DNA from: Phycisphaerales bacterium
Lineage (GTDB): Bacteria; Planctomycetota; Phycisphaerae; Phycisphaerales; UBA1924
DNA length: 64,000 nt
NCBI GenBank assembly: GCA_905339235.1
Contig: CAJPFG010000005.1
Span: 124,001 to 188,000, forward strand
Reading direction: 5' to 3'
Made by a program: the position numbers and the translations under genes. The notes under the pieces were generated by a model. It worked only from the letters and a program-made list of their open reading frames with translations. It had not been told where the DNA came from and did not search any database. How positions within the stretch are numbered: position 1 is the first letter of the stretch; every line of letters begins with the position of its first letter. Positions 49,482-58,889 of this stretch are shown piece by piece.

Positions 49482-52309
49482 TGGACAGCGCCGCCCTCTC
49501 ACGAGTTCGCGCCCTGTTCGACGCGGCCAGCGAGATGCACGCGGCAGAGCGTGGGGCGTTTCTCGACGCCCGGTGCCCCGATCCGATCCTGCGTGCCCAG
49601 GTCGAGTCTCTGCTCGCCGCGCACGACGGCTCGGAACAGTTTCTGGCCATGCCCGCGGCGCTCGTGCATGAGTTGGAGAGTGACGGCGGTGACCCCTTCC
49701 TGGGGTTCACGCTCGGGGCGTATCGAATCACGGGAGTGCTGGGCATCGGCGGTATGGGGGCGGTGTATCGCGCCGAGCAGCACAACCCGAGGCGAACGGT
49801 CGCTCTGAAGGTGATCCGCACCGCATGGGCGACGCCCGCGCTCCGGCGGCGGTTCACGCACGAGACCGAAGCGCTCGGGCGGCTCAAGCATCCGGGCATC
49901 GCGGCGATCTTCGAGGCGGGCTCGGCCCCGGGTCCCGACGGGCGCGAGGTCCCGTTCTTTGCGATGGAACTCGTGAAGGGCCTGCCGCTCACGGATCACG
50001 CCGTCAGGAACTCGCTTTCAACCTCGGACCGGTTGGCGCTGTTCGCCATGGTGTGCGACGCCGTGCACCACGCGCATCAGAAGGGGCTGGTGCACCGGGA
50101 CCTCAAGCCGGCGAACATCCTGGTCGAGGACGAGCCGGACAGCACCGCGACCGGCGGCTCGACGGCGGCGGGAGGGGCGCGCCCCAAGATCCTCGACTTC
50201 GGCATCGCGCGCCTGACGGATTCGGACGCCACGCTGACCACCATGCATACCGATCCGGGGCAGATCGTCGGAACGCTGGCGTACATGAGCCCCGAGCAGG
50301 TGCGAGGCGAGACCAACAGCATCGACACCCGCTCCGACGTCTATGCCCTGGGCGTGGTGCTGTACGAACTGCTGGCGGGAAAACTGCCGTACGGGGTCAA
50401 GGGCAAGCCCGTCGCGCAGGCTGCGCGGATCATCACCGACGACGATCCCACGCTGCTGGGCGCCATCAATCGGGGCCTGCGGGGTGACGTCGAAACCATC
50501 GTCCTCAAGTGCCTGGCCAAGGAGCCCGAGCGCCGCTACCAGTCCGCCGCGGAGCTCGCCGCCGATGTCCGTCGGCACCTGGGCGACCTGCCCATCGTCG
50601 CCCGCCCCGCGACCACCACGTACCAGTTGCGGAAGTTCGCCCGCCGGAACAAGGCGCTGGTTGCCGGGGTGTGCACCGCGTTCGTGGCCTTGTCGGCGGG
50701 GATCGTGGGGACGTCGATCGCGCTGGTGCGGGCGCGCGACGCCGAGGCGCTGGCGGTGAAGCGCGAGGAAAAAGCCAACGCCGAGGCCAGGAAGGCCCGC
50801 AAATCCGTGGACTTCCTGGTCAGCATGCTGACGGGCGCCGACCCGGACAAGACCGAGGGCAAGGAGGTCACCGTCCGCGAGTTGCTGGACCAGGCTTCCT
50901 CGGGCGTGGCGGAGGAACTGCGCGAAGACCCCGAAGTCCACCTCGCGGCGGAAGACGCGGTCGCGCGGACCTACCGCGCCATCGGCGTGCCCGAGAAGGC
51001 CGGGATGCACTTTGACGTGGCGGAGGCGATCACACGAAAACTCCTCGGCGAAGGGAGCGTCGAATACGCCGATCTGCTCGTCCAGCAGGCGCACGTGCGG
51101 CAGGACTTGCACGAATGGCGGCGCGTGATCGAGATAGGGAACCGCGCGCTCGCGATCTTCGAGCGCCAACTCGCCCCCGGCGACATCCGCATCGGCAAGG
51201 TGTGCGGGATGATGGCCGGCACGCACGCCTCGCTCAACGAGATTCCCGAGGCCGAGCGGCTGGCGAGGCGGTATTACGACGTCGCCGTGGCCGCGGACTC
51301 GCGCGAGGACATCGCCAACGCGGCGGGCGCGATGGCGGACATCCTGCAGCGGGTGGGCGGACCGACCGCGGCGGCGGAGGGCGAGAGGTTCCTGCGGCTG
51401 CAGGTTGAGACGCTGATTGCCCTGAAAGGCCCGAGCCACTCCACCGTCATCAACGCGAAGGAGAATCTCGGATGGTTCCTCTCGGGTGAGCAGCGCCTCC
51501 AGGAAGCGGTGGACTTGCTCGAGGAGGCGCGGGCGGGGTTCGAGGCGCTCTACGGCCAGAACCACCGCAAGCCGCTGAATACCTGGGCGCTGCTCGCGCG
51601 GGTGTATCAGGACCTTGGGCAGGCGGGGAAGGCCGAAGAGTGCGCGGCGAAAGCGGTGGATGGGTTCCGCGCCATCGCGCCGGGCAGTTCGGACCTCGCG
51701 GTGGCGCTGCACCGGCAGGGGCTTCTGGTCTACCGCCGCAAGGACTTTGCGGGCGCGGAGAGACTGCTTCGCGAGTGCGTCGAGATCCGCGAGAAGATCG
51801 GCGATCCGCGCCTGAGCGGCACCATGAGCCAACTCGCGGGCGCCCTGGAGTACCAGGGAAAGATGGCTGCTTCGCTCGACATGCACCGGCGGGCCATCGA
51901 GATGCGGCGGGCGTCGGGGAACGTGAACTCCGACTTCGGCACCATGCTCAACAACTACGCCAACGCGCTGGGGCACGACAAGCAGGATGAACTGGCGGAG
52001 AAGACCTTCCGGGAGTCGATCGAAACCGACGAGCGCCTGAGGCCGGGGAACCCGCTGAACGGGTACAACCTCCGGATCTTCGCGAACTTCCTCGCGGAGC
52101 GAATGCGATTCTCGGATGCCGAGCCCTTGATCCGCAAGGCCTGGGACCTCGCGCAGAAGCAATCCGCCACCGACCAACTCCGTACGGGCACGCTCTTGGC
52201 AACCGTGCTGGACGGGGTGGGCAAGACCGACGAGGCGGCGCTCATCCGCTCCAAAGCCGAGGCGCTGGCGCCACCCCCGCCTCCGGCGGCCGCTGCAACA
52301 TCCAGGTAA
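49481..52309 (+). CDS. Serine/threonine protein kinase with C-terminal TPR-like sensor (module B)
   Basis: A 942-residue transmembrane kinase. The kinase domain spans about 78-365 with LGIGGMGAVY (Gly loop), Lys110 (VALKVI), HRDLKPAN (205-212), DFG (239-241) and GTLAYMSPEQ. A membrane helix lies at about 391-412, then a charged coiled coil (REEKANAEARKARKS). The large C-terminal part is TPR-like (repeats such as AEECAAKAVDGFRAIAPGSSDLAVALHRQGLLVY). Domain order and the ALVRARD..AE linker after the membrane helix match the module A kinase, so the two modules share ancestry. Co-transcribed with its sigma gene (1-base overlap). Confidence 0.92.
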   Translation: MDSAALSRVRALFDAASEMHAAERGAFLDARCPDPILRAQVESLLAAHDGSEQFLAMPAALVHELESDGGDPFLGFTLGAYRITGVLGIGGMGAVYRAEQHNPRRTVALKVIRTAWATPALRRRFTHETEALGRLKHPGIAAIFEAGSAPGPDGREVPFFAMELVKGLPLTDHAVRNSLSTSDRLALFAMVCDAVHHAHQKGLVHRDLKPANILVEDEPDSTATGGSTAAGGARPKILDFGIARLTDSDATLTTMHTDPGQIVGTLAYMSPEQVRGETNSIDTRSDVYALGVVLYELLAGKLPYGVKGKPVAQAARIITDDDPTLLGAINRGLRGDVETIVLKCLAKEPERRYQSAAELAADVRRHLGDLPIVARPATTTYQLRKFARRNKALVAGVCTAFVALSAGIVGTSIALVRARDAEALAVKREEKANAEARKARKSVDFLVSMLTGADPDKTEGKEVTVRELLDQASSGVAEELREDPEVHLAAEDAVARTYRAIGVPEKAGMHFDVAEAITRKLLGEGSVEYADLLVQQAHVRQDLHEWRRVIEIGNRALAIFERQLAPGDIRIGKVCGMMAGTHASLNEIPEAERLARRYYDVAVAADSREDIANAAGAMADILQRVGGPTAAAEGERFLRLQVETLIALKGPSHSTVINAKENLGWFLSGEQRLQEAVDLLEEARAGFEALYGQNHRKPLNTWALLARVYQDLGQAGKAEECAAKAVDGFRAIAPGSSDLAVALHRQGLLVYRRKDFAGAERLLRECVEIREKIGDPRLSGTMSQLAGALEYQGKMAASLDMHRRAIEMRRASGNVNSDFGTMLNNYANALGHDKQDELAEKTFRESIETDERLRPGNPLNGYNLRIFANFLAERMRFSDAEPLIRKAWDLAQKQSATDQLRTGTLLATVLDGVGKTDEAALIRSKAEALAPPPPPAAAATSR

Positions 52310-52415
52310 GTCCGAATTATTCGACGAAATCCTCCTCCGGATCGTGGCCCCGCGCGCCCGCTGCGCTCGCATGTTCTTCGCCCGAGGGTTTCGGGGTAGA
52401 AACAGGGAGCATGCC

Positions 52416-55358
52416 ATGCGGAAGCAGATCGCCACATTGATCGCACTCGCCGGACTGGCCGTGACGGCCCAGTCGCAGGCCACCATCCTGAACTGGAACA
52501 ACGCCGCGGGAGGTTCCGCGGCGACGACGACCAACTGGAACCCGACGCAGGCGCCCACGAGCGCCGATGATCTCACGTTCAACCTCGCCTCCTCGTACAC
52601 CGTGACCTACAGCGCGACGACGGTGTCGAGCCGGACGCATACCTACCGGCAGGGGACGGTCACGCTCTCCTGCACGAGCCCGCACACCATTTCCAACGGG
52701 GTCACCGTCGGCGACCTCAGCGGCGACGTCGCGACGATGACGCTGACGACGGGGACCGTCAACTGCGGGGGCCCGTTCATCGTCGGCGACGCCTCGGGGA
52801 GTACCGGCACGCTCAACGTCAACGACGACGACGCCGATCTCATCCTCACGGGCGCGACAACCGACCTGACCGTCGGAAACAACGGCGACGCGGCGATGAG
52901 CATCACCGGCGGGGGCCTGGTCGTGGTGCCCGACCAGTTCATTCTCGGGTCGAACGCGACGTCCAGCCCGGTGCTGACCGTCTCCGGCGCGCTCAACTTG
53001 GCGCCGTTCACGCGGTCCACGCTCAACGTGACCGGCACGAGCACGTCGCGCCTGGGTCAAGGGGGCGACGCGACGGTAAGCATCGCCTCCGGCGCCCTGG
53101 CGCAGTTCGCCGGCGACGTCGTCGTGTGCAACGGCGCCGCCTCCGTGTCGAGCGTGACCATCGGCGGGATGGCGCTGGTCTCACGCGCCACGCTGGATGT
53201 GGACGGTGATCTGCTGCTGGGCCGGAACGTCTCGGCGGGGGTCGCGGCCGGAGTCGCGAGCGTGACGGTCAACAACGGCGGCTCGCTGCTGGTGGGAGAC
53301 CTGCTCTCGGTCGGCGGCGACCCCGACGGTGGGTCGGCGACGCTCCAGACCAACACCGGCTCCATCGTGCAAGCCACCTCCCTCCAGCGCGGGGCTGGTG
53401 GCGTGCTCGACTTCAATGGCGGCACGATCGACATCAACGGCGGTGTTTTTTCAAACACAAACTCCGCCACCGTCCTGGCAATCGGCGGACCGGACCGGCC
53501 GGTGGTGACGCTCAGGAACGGAGCGCAGGCGTCGCTCACACAGCTGGTCGGCACCGAGTCACTTGTCGTCGGCGGACGCTCGGCCAGCGCAGAGCTGGCG
53601 GACTTCGACGTGCGATCAGGGGCCGATCTCTTCGCGACCGGCATCGTCGTGCTCGCCGATGGCGCAGGCGACGAAGGGGGCATGATCATCAACGGCGATG
53701 GATCGACCATGACCATGCCACCGGGCGACTTTCTGACCGTCGGACGCTCCGGGACCGGGCGCTACGAGGCCGAACTCGGCGCCGACGTGGATCTCGGGAA
53801 CGTGCAGATCGGGCTCAATGCCGGCTCCGACGGGCTTGTCCTCTTTGAAAACCCCGGCACCACAGCCACGTGCTCCACCGTCCGGGTGGGGGGCGGCGAG
53901 AACTTGGCGGGTGGCGCCGGGACTTTCATGATCAACCAGGGCGCCGCGTGCACCGTGCCGGGCGAAACTACCGTCTGGCCCGCGGGGACTCTCCGCGTCG
54001 TGGCCGCATCGCTGGACGCGAACGCCATCGAGGTGAACGGATCGCTGGAACTCGCGCTCGGCGGACAGATCACCGCCCAGTTCCTTCTCGTCGACGGCGG
54101 CGACATCACCGCCCATCCCGATCTGGCGGGCGGCGAGGTCTTCCTGAACGCGACAACTACGATCACAAACAATGCCACGCTCACAGCCGTGCTGGGTGAT
54201 ATCACCGTAGGCAACCCTTCCTCGCCTATCGGCTTTGGAAGTGCGACCAGCAGCCTCATCACCTGCGGGCCCAACCGCGTAACCCTCCTCGATGCGAACG
54301 CGGCCCAGGTCGGCGACTGCACCCTCGCCGGCGGCGAACTCGTCGCCGTCAACGGCATCGCCCTCGCCAACGGCTCCGCCGTTTCGGGCAACGGTGCCAT
54401 CACCGGCGCCGTCACGGCTCCGGCCGGCTCGTCGATCACGGCCACCGGGTTGGGGATTGTTTTTCAAGACCTCGTCACGAACAACGGGGCCGCGATGTCG
54501 GGAACCTTCTTCGCGTTTTCGGGTAATGGCGGTTATCTGGGTGCCGGAACGATCGGCGCTCGCGTTCGGGTTGATGCCGGCTCGACGGTGACGGCTACCG
54601 GCGATCTGACCATGGGGAACGCCGCATCCACGACTGGGATCGTGATCCGGGGAACATTGCGGGCAAACAGCCACACGGTAACGCTTCTCGACAGCGATGT
54701 GGTCCTGATCGACGGGCTCGGTGATACCGCAATCGCCGAAGTCGAGGGCGGCACGATCGCGGCGGGCAACCTTCAGATTACGAGCGACGACGTGCTCCGC
54801 GGACGTGGCACCATCCAGGCGCCCACGTTCTCCGCCGCGGGAATCATTAACCCCGGCGACCTCATCACCGGCGCCGGCACCGGCCGCCTTACCTTCACCG
54901 GCCCATACCAACAGAACAACTTCTCGACGCTCAACATCGACATCGGCGACCCTACCGAAGGCATTAACCACGACCGGATCGTGTCCAATGCCGCCGTTGA
55001 TGTGGACGGAACACTGAACGTGAGCCTCTTCGGCGGGTACGTTCCATTCGTCGGAGCCGTCTACGACATCGTGATCGGCACCTCACGCACCGGCACCTTC
55101 GACGTCGAGAACGCCCCCGGCTTCAGCGTCACCTACCTCTCCGACCGCGTCCGCCTGGTCTTCACCGGCTTCCCCTGCGAGCCCGACGTCAACTGCGACG
55201 GCGCGGTGAACGGCTTCGACATCGAGTGCATGGAGCAGACCGTCAACGGCGACAACGCCTGCTTCTGCCTCTCCAACGAAGACTTCAACAACGACGGCGC
55301 TCTGAACGGCTTCGACATCGAGGCGGTTGAGCAGGCCGTGAACGGCGCTCCCTGCTGA
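52416..55358 (+). CDS. Large secreted beta-solenoid protein with dockerin-like C-terminal repeats
   Basis: A 980-residue protein. The start at 52416 is preceded by AGGGAG, and the signal peptide (MRKQIATLIALAGLAVTAQSQA) is cut near residue 22. Residues 25-900 are Gly/Thr/Asn-rich with repeated short strands (VTVNNGGSLLVGDLLSVGG, FNGGTIDINGG), the pattern of an autotransporter-like or pectate-lyase-like beta helix. The last ~60 residues hold two Ca-binding-loop-like repeats, DVNCDGAVNGFDIECMEQTV and DFNNDGALNGFDIEAVEQAV, like dockerin type I modules. Cys in the first repeat suggest disulfides. A terminator follows. Function is probably surface or matrix structural. Confidence 0.85.
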   Translation: MRKQIATLIALAGLAVTAQSQATILNWNNAAGGSAATTTNWNPTQAPTSADDLTFNLASSYTVTYSATTVSSRTHTYRQGTVTLSCTSPHTISNGVTVGDLSGDVATMTLTTGTVNCGGPFIVGDASGSTGTLNVNDDDADLILTGATTDLTVGNNGDAAMSITGGGLVVVPDQFILGSNATSSPVLTVSGALNLAPFTRSTLNVTGTSTSRLGQGGDATVSIASGALAQFAGDVVVCNGAASVSSVTIGGMALVSRATLDVDGDLLLGRNVSAGVAAGVASVTVNNGGSLLVGDLLSVGGDPDGGSATLQTNTGSIVQATSLQRGAGGVLDFNGGTIDINGGVFSNTNSATVLAIGGPDRPVVTLRNGAQASLTQLVGTESLVVGGRSASAELADFDVRSGADLFATGIVVLADGAGDEGGMIINGDGSTMTMPPGDFLTVGRSGTGRYEAELGADVDLGNVQIGLNAGSDGLVLFENPGTTATCSTVRVGGGENLAGGAGTFMINQGAACTVPGETTVWPAGTLRVVAASLDANAIEVNGSLELALGGQITAQFLLVDGGDITAHPDLAGGEVFLNATTTITNNATLTAVLGDITVGNPSSPIGFGSATSSLITCGPNRVTLLDANAAQVGDCTLAGGELVAVNGIALANGSAVSGNGAITGAVTAPAGSSITATGLGIVFQDLVTNNGAAMSGTFFAFSGNGGYLGAGTIGARVRVDAGSTVTATGDLTMGNAASTTGIVIRGTLRANSHTVTLLDSDVVLIDGLGDTAIAEVEGGTIAAGNLQITSDDVLRGRGTIQAPTFSAAGIINPGDLITGAGTGRLTFTGPYQQNNFSTLNIDIGDPTEGINHDRIVSNAAVDVDGTLNVSLFGGYVPFVGAVYDIVIGTSRTGTFDVENAPGFSVTYLSDRVRLVFTGFPCEPDVNCDGAVNGFDIECMEQTVNGDNACFCLSNEDFNNDGALNGFDIEAVEQAVNGAPC

Positions 55359-55383
55359 ACGTACCCCCTTTTTTCCCAGGAAG

Positions 55384-55416
55384 CCCCCCGCGCATGCCCG
55401 CATGCCGGGGGGTTTT
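55384..55416 (+). terminator. Intrinsic terminator after the beta-solenoid gene
   Basis: Stem CCCCCCG/CGGGGGG (55384-55390 with 55406-55412), extended inward by GCATG/CATGC-type pairs, followed by TTTT (55413-55416). It lies 25 bases after the stop. Confidence 0.85.
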
Positions 55417-55437
55417 CATTGCGCCCTACGCTGCGCC

Positions 55438-57045
55438 ATGCTCAGATCGTTCGTGACCCTGATGGTCGTCCTGGGCCTTCTCGCCTCGCCCGCCATGGCC
55501 AAAAAACCCCACGCCCGCCAGCCCGCGACGCCCCCGCCCGTGCCCACCTCCCCGAGCGCCTACGACGCCCGAGACGACATCTTCTACCAACTCATGCCCA
55601 TCGCCTGGCGCTACGGCGAGCCTGGGAGCGATCTGCCCCCGACCGCCCGCGAGAACCGCTTCGGCAACTTCGCCGGAATGACCGATTCGCTGCCGTACCT
55701 CAAGTCCCTCGGCGTGACGGCCGTGTGGATCAACCCCATCTTCCCCAGCCCCGCCTACCACGGCTACCAGCACGGCCCCGCCGACGCGATCAACCCCTGG
55801 TTCGGCGGCGAGCGCGAGTTCCTCGACTTCCTCGCCGCGGCCCGCTCGCACGGGATCAAGGTCTACCTCGACCTGGTCACCTACGGCGTCTCGCAGGATT
55901 CCATCTACTTCAAGGACGCCAAGGACAACCCCGCCAGCGACTACACCCGGTACCTCGCCTTCACGAACAAGACCAACTCCAAGTTCACCGGCTACTCCTT
56001 CAAGACCTGGAACGGCGACACCGTCGGATTCGTCAACTGGGACCTGCGCCCCGGCCCCGCCCGCGACCTGGTGATCTCGTGGTCGAAGAAGTGGCTCGAC
56101 CCCAACGCCGACGGCGACCCCTCCGACGGCGTCGCCGGCTACCGCCTCGACCATGTCTGGCGTCACTACGACAAGGGCCCGCAGGGCTGGGGCTACAACA
56201 TCGACGACTTCTGGCGCGCCTGGCGCGCGGAACTCGAAAAGGTCAACCCCGCTGTCTTCACCTTCTCCGAGCAGGCCAAGTGGGAAACCCACGGCGGCGA
56301 CCTCCTCTGCACCAGCGACGGCGCCAACGCCCACGACGCCGCGTTCACCAAGATCTTCGAGGCCGCGGCCCGCGAATCCCTGAAAACCGGCAAGGCCAGG
56401 CCGCTCTACGACGCGACACACGCCACGCTCAAGGCCTGCCCCAACGGGCGGGTCTTCCTGGGAATCATCGGCGACCACGACGTCGATCGGCTGGCAACCG
56501 CGATCGGCGCCGACACACCCGCAACGGCGGGGCGCGCGCACGCGGCCGCGGCGATTCTGATGCTCCAGCCCTTCCCGCCGGTCCTCTACTACGGCGACGA
56601 GATCGGCATGCTCGGCAAGGCCGGCGACTTCCACAGCGACGCCAACGACATCCCCCGGCGCGAGCCCATGAAATGGAACGCGATCGACGGCCCGCCCATG
56701 ACCAACTACTGGGCTCTGCACAAAGGGTCAGTGGCCGCGAGATTCTCGAAGGACACGGACGGTCGCAGCGTCGAGGAACAGTCGGGTGTGAAAGGATCGC
56801 TGCTGGAGACGTACAGGGAGTTGGCGAGGTTGCGGGCCGCGCACCCGGCGCTCCGACGTGGCGTCTACGAACCCCTCGACAGCGATGCCGGTGATGTCTG
56901 GATCTTCTCGAAAACCTTCGGGGGGGAGCGCCTGCTGGTGGCGATCAACCTGGGGCCGGACCGGAAACAGCCCAAGGCCCGCGGCTGGCCGGGCGGTGCC
57001 ACCCTCGAGCCCTATGGCTATCTGATCCGGGTTCTCGACAAGTAA
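55438..57045 (+). CDS. Secreted GH13-family (alpha-amylase type) glycoside hydrolase
   Basis: A 535-residue protein. The start at 55438 gives a signal peptide (MLRSFVTLMVVLGLLASPAMA). The (beta/alpha)8 catalytic domain runs about 40-430. Region II is YRLDHVW (nucleophile Asp), region III VFTFSEQAKW (acid/base Glu) and region IV IIGDHDVDRLA (transition-state Asp), so the triad is present. Region I is DLVTYGVSQDS, lacking the usual NH of DxxxNH. A C-terminal beta domain follows (GDVWIFSKTFGGERLLVAINLG). Acts on alpha-glucans or related sugars outside the cytoplasm; exact specificity unknown. It shares a terminator-bounded position with no obvious partner. Confidence 0.9.
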   Translation: MLRSFVTLMVVLGLLASPAMAKKPHARQPATPPPVPTSPSAYDARDDIFYQLMPIAWRYGEPGSDLPPTARENRFGNFAGMTDSLPYLKSLGVTAVWINPIFPSPAYHGYQHGPADAINPWFGGEREFLDFLAAARSHGIKVYLDLVTYGVSQDSIYFKDAKDNPASDYTRYLAFTNKTNSKFTGYSFKTWNGDTVGFVNWDLRPGPARDLVISWSKKWLDPNADGDPSDGVAGYRLDHVWRHYDKGPQGWGYNIDDFWRAWRAELEKVNPAVFTFSEQAKWETHGGDLLCTSDGANAHDAAFTKIFEAAARESLKTGKARPLYDATHATLKACPNGRVFLGIIGDHDVDRLATAIGADTPATAGRAHAAAAILMLQPFPPVLYYGDEIGMLGKAGDFHSDANDIPRREPMKWNAIDGPPMTNYWALHKGSVAARFSKDTDGRSVEEQSGVKGSLLETYRELARLRAAHPALRRGVYEPLDSDAGDVWIFSKTFGGERLLVAINLGPDRKQPKARGWPGGATLEPYGYLIRVLDK

Positions 57046-57073
57046 CCCGCTGACCGTCGAGGCGCGGTACGCT

Positions 57074-58846
57074 ATGGCCGCGGTGGCACTGCCTCCCCTC
57101 AACCTCGAACCCATCTCCGGCCCCGTGATGCGGCCGGTGACGCTGCAGACCGACCAGATGGGATCGCCCGCGGCCCTGGGGCGGTCCTCGTCCTGCCGCG
57201 TCGTTCTGGCGGACCCCGACGGCGCCGTGTCGCGCCTTCACGCCGAGATCGCGTATCTTCCCGACGACCCGCTCCCTTGGCGCCTGAAAGACGCGGGAAG
57301 CCGGCACGGCACGTTCCTCAACGGCGAGCGATTGCAGCGCGATCAGAGCACCCCGATTCGCCCCGGAGATCAGGTCCGCATCGGCCCTTGGACTTTCCGT
57401 GTCGTCATCGGCGAGGTCCCCGCCACACGCCGCCTCGCGGCGACCATGGACGACCGCCGCTTCACCGGTACGCTCGTGCAGCGCCTCGGCGCCCAGCCGC
57501 TCGAAAGCGGTGCGCAGCGACGCCTCAACATCCTCATGCGATGCGCCGCTGATATCGCCTCCGCCCGCACCGAATCCGACGTCGCGTCGGTGGCGCTTCA
57601 CGCCCTGGTCGAGGGCGTCGGGTTCCCCCGGTGCGCCATCCTCCGTATCGCCGCCGGCGATTCAGTCGAGATCCTCGCCTCCAGCGGAACCGGCGATGCA
57701 CGCTTCAGCCGCTCGCTCATCCACGCCGCCGCCGATCCCGAGAACGGCGCCCAGACCGTCACCCTCAACCCCGGCCAGATGCTCCCCGTTCACGAACTGG
57801 GCCAGAGCATCACGATGCTCGACATTTCCGCGGCCCTGTGCGCGCCGATACTCGTGGACCGCATCCCCGCGCCGCGAGCCGATGCCGGCTTTGTGTCCGG
57901 GGAGGCTCCACGCGCGATCGCCGTGCCCGACGCGTTCGTGTATCTCGACTCCCGTGGCAGCGACCGGGCGTCGGCCCCCATCTCGTCCGAGGCCGTGGCG
58001 TTCTGCCAGTCCGTGGCCCGCCTGTGCGGGTTGGCGCTGTCAAACCTCCAGCGCGCGGAAATCGAGCAGGAGGCCCACCGCCGCCAGGGGGAACTCGCCG
58101 CCGCCCGCGACGTGCAACGCATCATCATGCCCCCGCTCTCGGGCCGATTCTCTCGCAAGGGCGGTGGAGCGCTGGAGTATCACGTCCTGTCGATCCCCGG
58201 GCGGCTGGTGGCCGGGGATCTGTTCGACGTGTTCCGCATCGACGATTCCCGCGTCGGCCTGTTCCTGGGAGACGTAGTCGGCAAGGGTGTGGCCGCGGGA
58301 ATGGTGATGTCCAACGTGCAGGCCCACCTGGCGCGGCTGCTTCGAAGCGAGGGTGACCCGGCCCCGGCGCTCAACGAAGTCGGCAGGCTCGTGGCGGCGT
58401 ACTCGTCGCGATTGTCCGAAGAGCACGGGCGGGTGAGTCTGTTCATCTCGTTGTTCGCCGGCGTCTTCGACCTCGCGACCGCGACCCTGACGTATTCCGA
58501 CGCGGGGCACGGTTACACGCTGTTGCGGCGGCCGGGCCGCGAGCCCGAGCGGCCGTTCCTCCTGGGCGGCGCGCCCCTCGGGGTCGCCCCCGACAGCGTG
58601 TACGAGTCCTCGAGCGTCGTCCTGGAGCCGGGCGCGCGGGTGCTGCTCTTCAGCGACGGGTTGACCGAGCAGCGGAACGCGACCGGCAAGGCCTTCGGCG
58701 TGGAGCGGGCTGTCGAGGCCATGCGCCAGGCGGGCACGCCGGGACAGGAAGTTCACTCGCTGGTCGATGCCCTTCGGTCGTACTGCGGGTCGGTCGCGAC
58801 GGATTTCGCGGACGACATCACCGTGGCGTCGGTTGCATTCGAATGA
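57074..58846 (+). CDS. FHA-GAF-PP2C (SpoIIE/RsbU-type) phosphatase
   Basis: A 590-residue signalling protein. The N-terminal FHA domain (about 25-110) has LGRSSSCRVVLAD, SRLHAEI and GSRHGTFLNGERL, a phosphothreonine-binding fold. A GAF-like region spans about 150-325. The C-terminal SpoIIE-type PP2C phosphatase (about 345-590) has VAGDLFDVFRI, LGDVVGKGVAAGMVMS, YSDAGHGYTLL, LLFSDGLTEQRN and DFADDITVASV with the metal-binding Asp. Such proteins dephosphorylate anti-sigma-antagonists or other Ser/Thr-phosphorylated partners. The FHA domain could recruit it to targets phosphorylated by Hanks-type kinases such as those at 45-52 kb. No membrane segment. Confidence 0.92.
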   Translation: MAAVALPPLNLEPISGPVMRPVTLQTDQMGSPAALGRSSSCRVVLADPDGAVSRLHAEIAYLPDDPLPWRLKDAGSRHGTFLNGERLQRDQSTPIRPGDQVRIGPWTFRVVIGEVPATRRLAATMDDRRFTGTLVQRLGAQPLESGAQRRLNILMRCAADIASARTESDVASVALHALVEGVGFPRCAILRIAAGDSVEILASSGTGDARFSRSLIHAAADPENGAQTVTLNPGQMLPVHELGQSITMLDISAALCAPILVDRIPAPRADAGFVSGEAPRAIAVPDAFVYLDSRGSDRASAPISSEAVAFCQSVARLCGLALSNLQRAEIEQEAHRRQGELAAARDVQRIIMPPLSGRFSRKGGGALEYHVLSIPGRLVAGDLFDVFRIDDSRVGLFLGDVVGKGVAAGMVMSNVQAHLARLLRSEGDPAPALNEVGRLVAAYSSRLSEEHGRVSLFISLFAGVFDLATATLTYSDAGHGYTLLRRPGREPERPFLLGGAPLGVAPDSVYESSSVVLEPGARVLLFSDGLTEQRNATGKAFGVERAVEAMRQAGTPGQEVHSLVDALRSYCGSVATDFADDITVASVAFE

Positions 58847-58889
58847 CACGGTGCCGGCGTGCTCCGCCCACGCTTCCCAGCCACGACCG

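Noticed and set aside
50018..52600. 860-codon minus-strand open frame opposite the module B kinase
   Set aside because: The kinase frame carries all Hanks motifs; the antisense frame has shadow-like composition.
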